Assembly (NCBI GenBank): GCA_021777365.1
Contig: JAJYDP010000364.1
Coordinates: forward strand, 1 to 5,574
Length of the DNA: 5,574 bases
From: Chloroflexota bacterium
GTDB lineage: Bacteria > Chloroflexota > Limnocylindria > Limnocylindrales > CSP1-4
Direction of reading: 5' to 3'
The notes under the pieces are model-generated. The model was given only the letters and a program-made list of their open reading frames with translations. It was not told where the DNA came from and ran no database searches. This document shows, one piece after another, positions 5,282-5,574 of this stretch. Numbering within the stretch: the first letter of the stretch is position 1; each line of letters starts with the position of its first letter. Position numbers and translations under genes: made by a program.

Positions 5282-5516
5282 AGGCCCGTGGCTGCGCGGC
5301 CCTCTCAACCCGAGACACCCCGCGCCCCTCGAATCCTTGACGCGACGACCCTCGCCGCCGATCCCCCCGTGTCCGGCCGAGCAGCAGCCCGATGGCGCAT
5401 CGCTGCGCGGTGATGACATGGGGACGACCTGCACTTGACCGCGGCGCCGCGACCGCGAACGATCACACTGGCAACGATGCCGAGCAGCGGCAAGCACGCC
5501 CGTGAGCCGGAGGGCC
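5282..5516. other. Intergenic region after the exported-protein gene
   Basis: No convincing gene is seen on either strand. A small hairpin, GCGCA (5395-5399) with TGCGC (5404-5408), and a candidate promoter (5435-5463) are the only elements noted. No clear intrinsic terminator follows the stop at 5281. Confidence 0.5.
5435..5463 (+). promoter_or_regulatory. Possible promoter of the truncated downstream gene
   Basis: TTGACC (5435-5440) is followed after 17 bases by AACGAT (5458-5463), a modest -10. A perfect 12-bp palindrome, CGCGGCGCCGCG (5440-5451), lies in the spacer and could be an operator or simply GC-rich chance. Spacing to the start codon near 5523 is sensible. Confidence 0.33.
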
Positions 5517-5574
5517 ATGACCGTGGTGAGCGACGTCGGGCTCTTCCTGGGGGTGGTCGGGCAGCTCGCCATGG
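5517..5574 (+). CDS. 5' end of a putative membrane protein gene (truncated by the window)
   Basis: A reading frame opens here and runs off the window end. From the GTG at 5523 it reads MVSDVGLFLGVVGQLAM, a hydrophobic stretch suited to a first membrane helix or signal anchor, and nearly every codon ends in G or C as in the other genes. GGAGGG (5509-5514) is a strong ribosome binding site; it suits the GTG at 5523 (about 8 bases) better than the ATG at 5517 (2-4 bases), so the exact start is uncertain. Only about 19 codons are visible, so the family cannot be named. Confidence 0.45.
   Translation, partial: MTVVSDVGLFLGVVGQLAM

Noticed and set aside
4417..5340. A 307-codon + strand frame overlapping the exported-protein gene, and minus-strand frames at 4570-5187 and 4623-5318
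   Set aside because: They are out-of-frame readings of the repetitive Pro/Thr/Ala stalk, giving Arg/Asp- or Gly/Val/Ala-rich low-complexity products. The frame at 4208-5281 has the signal peptide, the membrane helix and a ribosome binding site.
5255..5572. A 105-codon minus-strand frame at the right edge
   Set aside because: It overlaps the 3' end of the exported-protein gene, has a Cys/Arg/Ser-rich shadow-like sequence, and conflicts with the + strand start that has a strong ribosome binding site.

Overview
The window is very GC-rich, with protein-coding frames whose third codon positions are almost all G or C. There is no rRNA, tRNA, insertion sequence, integrase or CRISPR array that I can see. 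The base composition, together with a secreted protein carrying a long Thr-Pro linker, fits a GC-rich Chloroflexota lineage or an actinobacterium. This is inference from style, not from a marker gene.

Positions 1-476 hold no convincing gene. The region contains several hairpins (34-52, 101-134, 189-201), three short direct repeats of TGAGAGTT (204-240), a 7-bp inverted repeat (297-314) and a TTGACA element (400-405). It leads into a tight four-gene operon on the + strand (477-4007). Gene 1 is a RepA/RecA-like ATPase with an N-terminal DnaB-N domain and a C-terminal winged-helix-like region. Gene 2 is a paralogue of its ATPase core with a broken Walker A motif. Genes 3 and 4 encode 80- and 100-residue proteins with paired CxxC/CxxH zinc-site patterns. 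All three junctions overlap by 1-4 bases (ATGA, TGATG, ATGA), so the four products are probably made together and may work together. I read this as a helicase or helicase-loader-like DNA-replication or DNA-processing cassette, probably accessory or mobile in origin: an active ATPase, an apparently inactive partner and two zinc adaptors. I do not recognise it as a named system, and it is the main candidate here for something undescribed.

Positions 4008-4207 are an intergenic region with a 14-bp palindrome, a candidate promoter, a 12-bp hairpin over its -10 element, and two mutually exclusive hairpins ending one base before the ribosome binding site. They precede a gene (4208-5281) for an exported protein with a signal peptide, a small globular domain, a long Pro/Thr/Ala-rich stalk, a C-terminal membrane helix and a basic tail. 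It appears to be a separate transcription unit.

Positions 5282-5516 are non-coding, with a candidate promoter at 5435-5463. A further + strand gene, apparently for a membrane protein, begins near 5517-5523 and runs off the end of the window.
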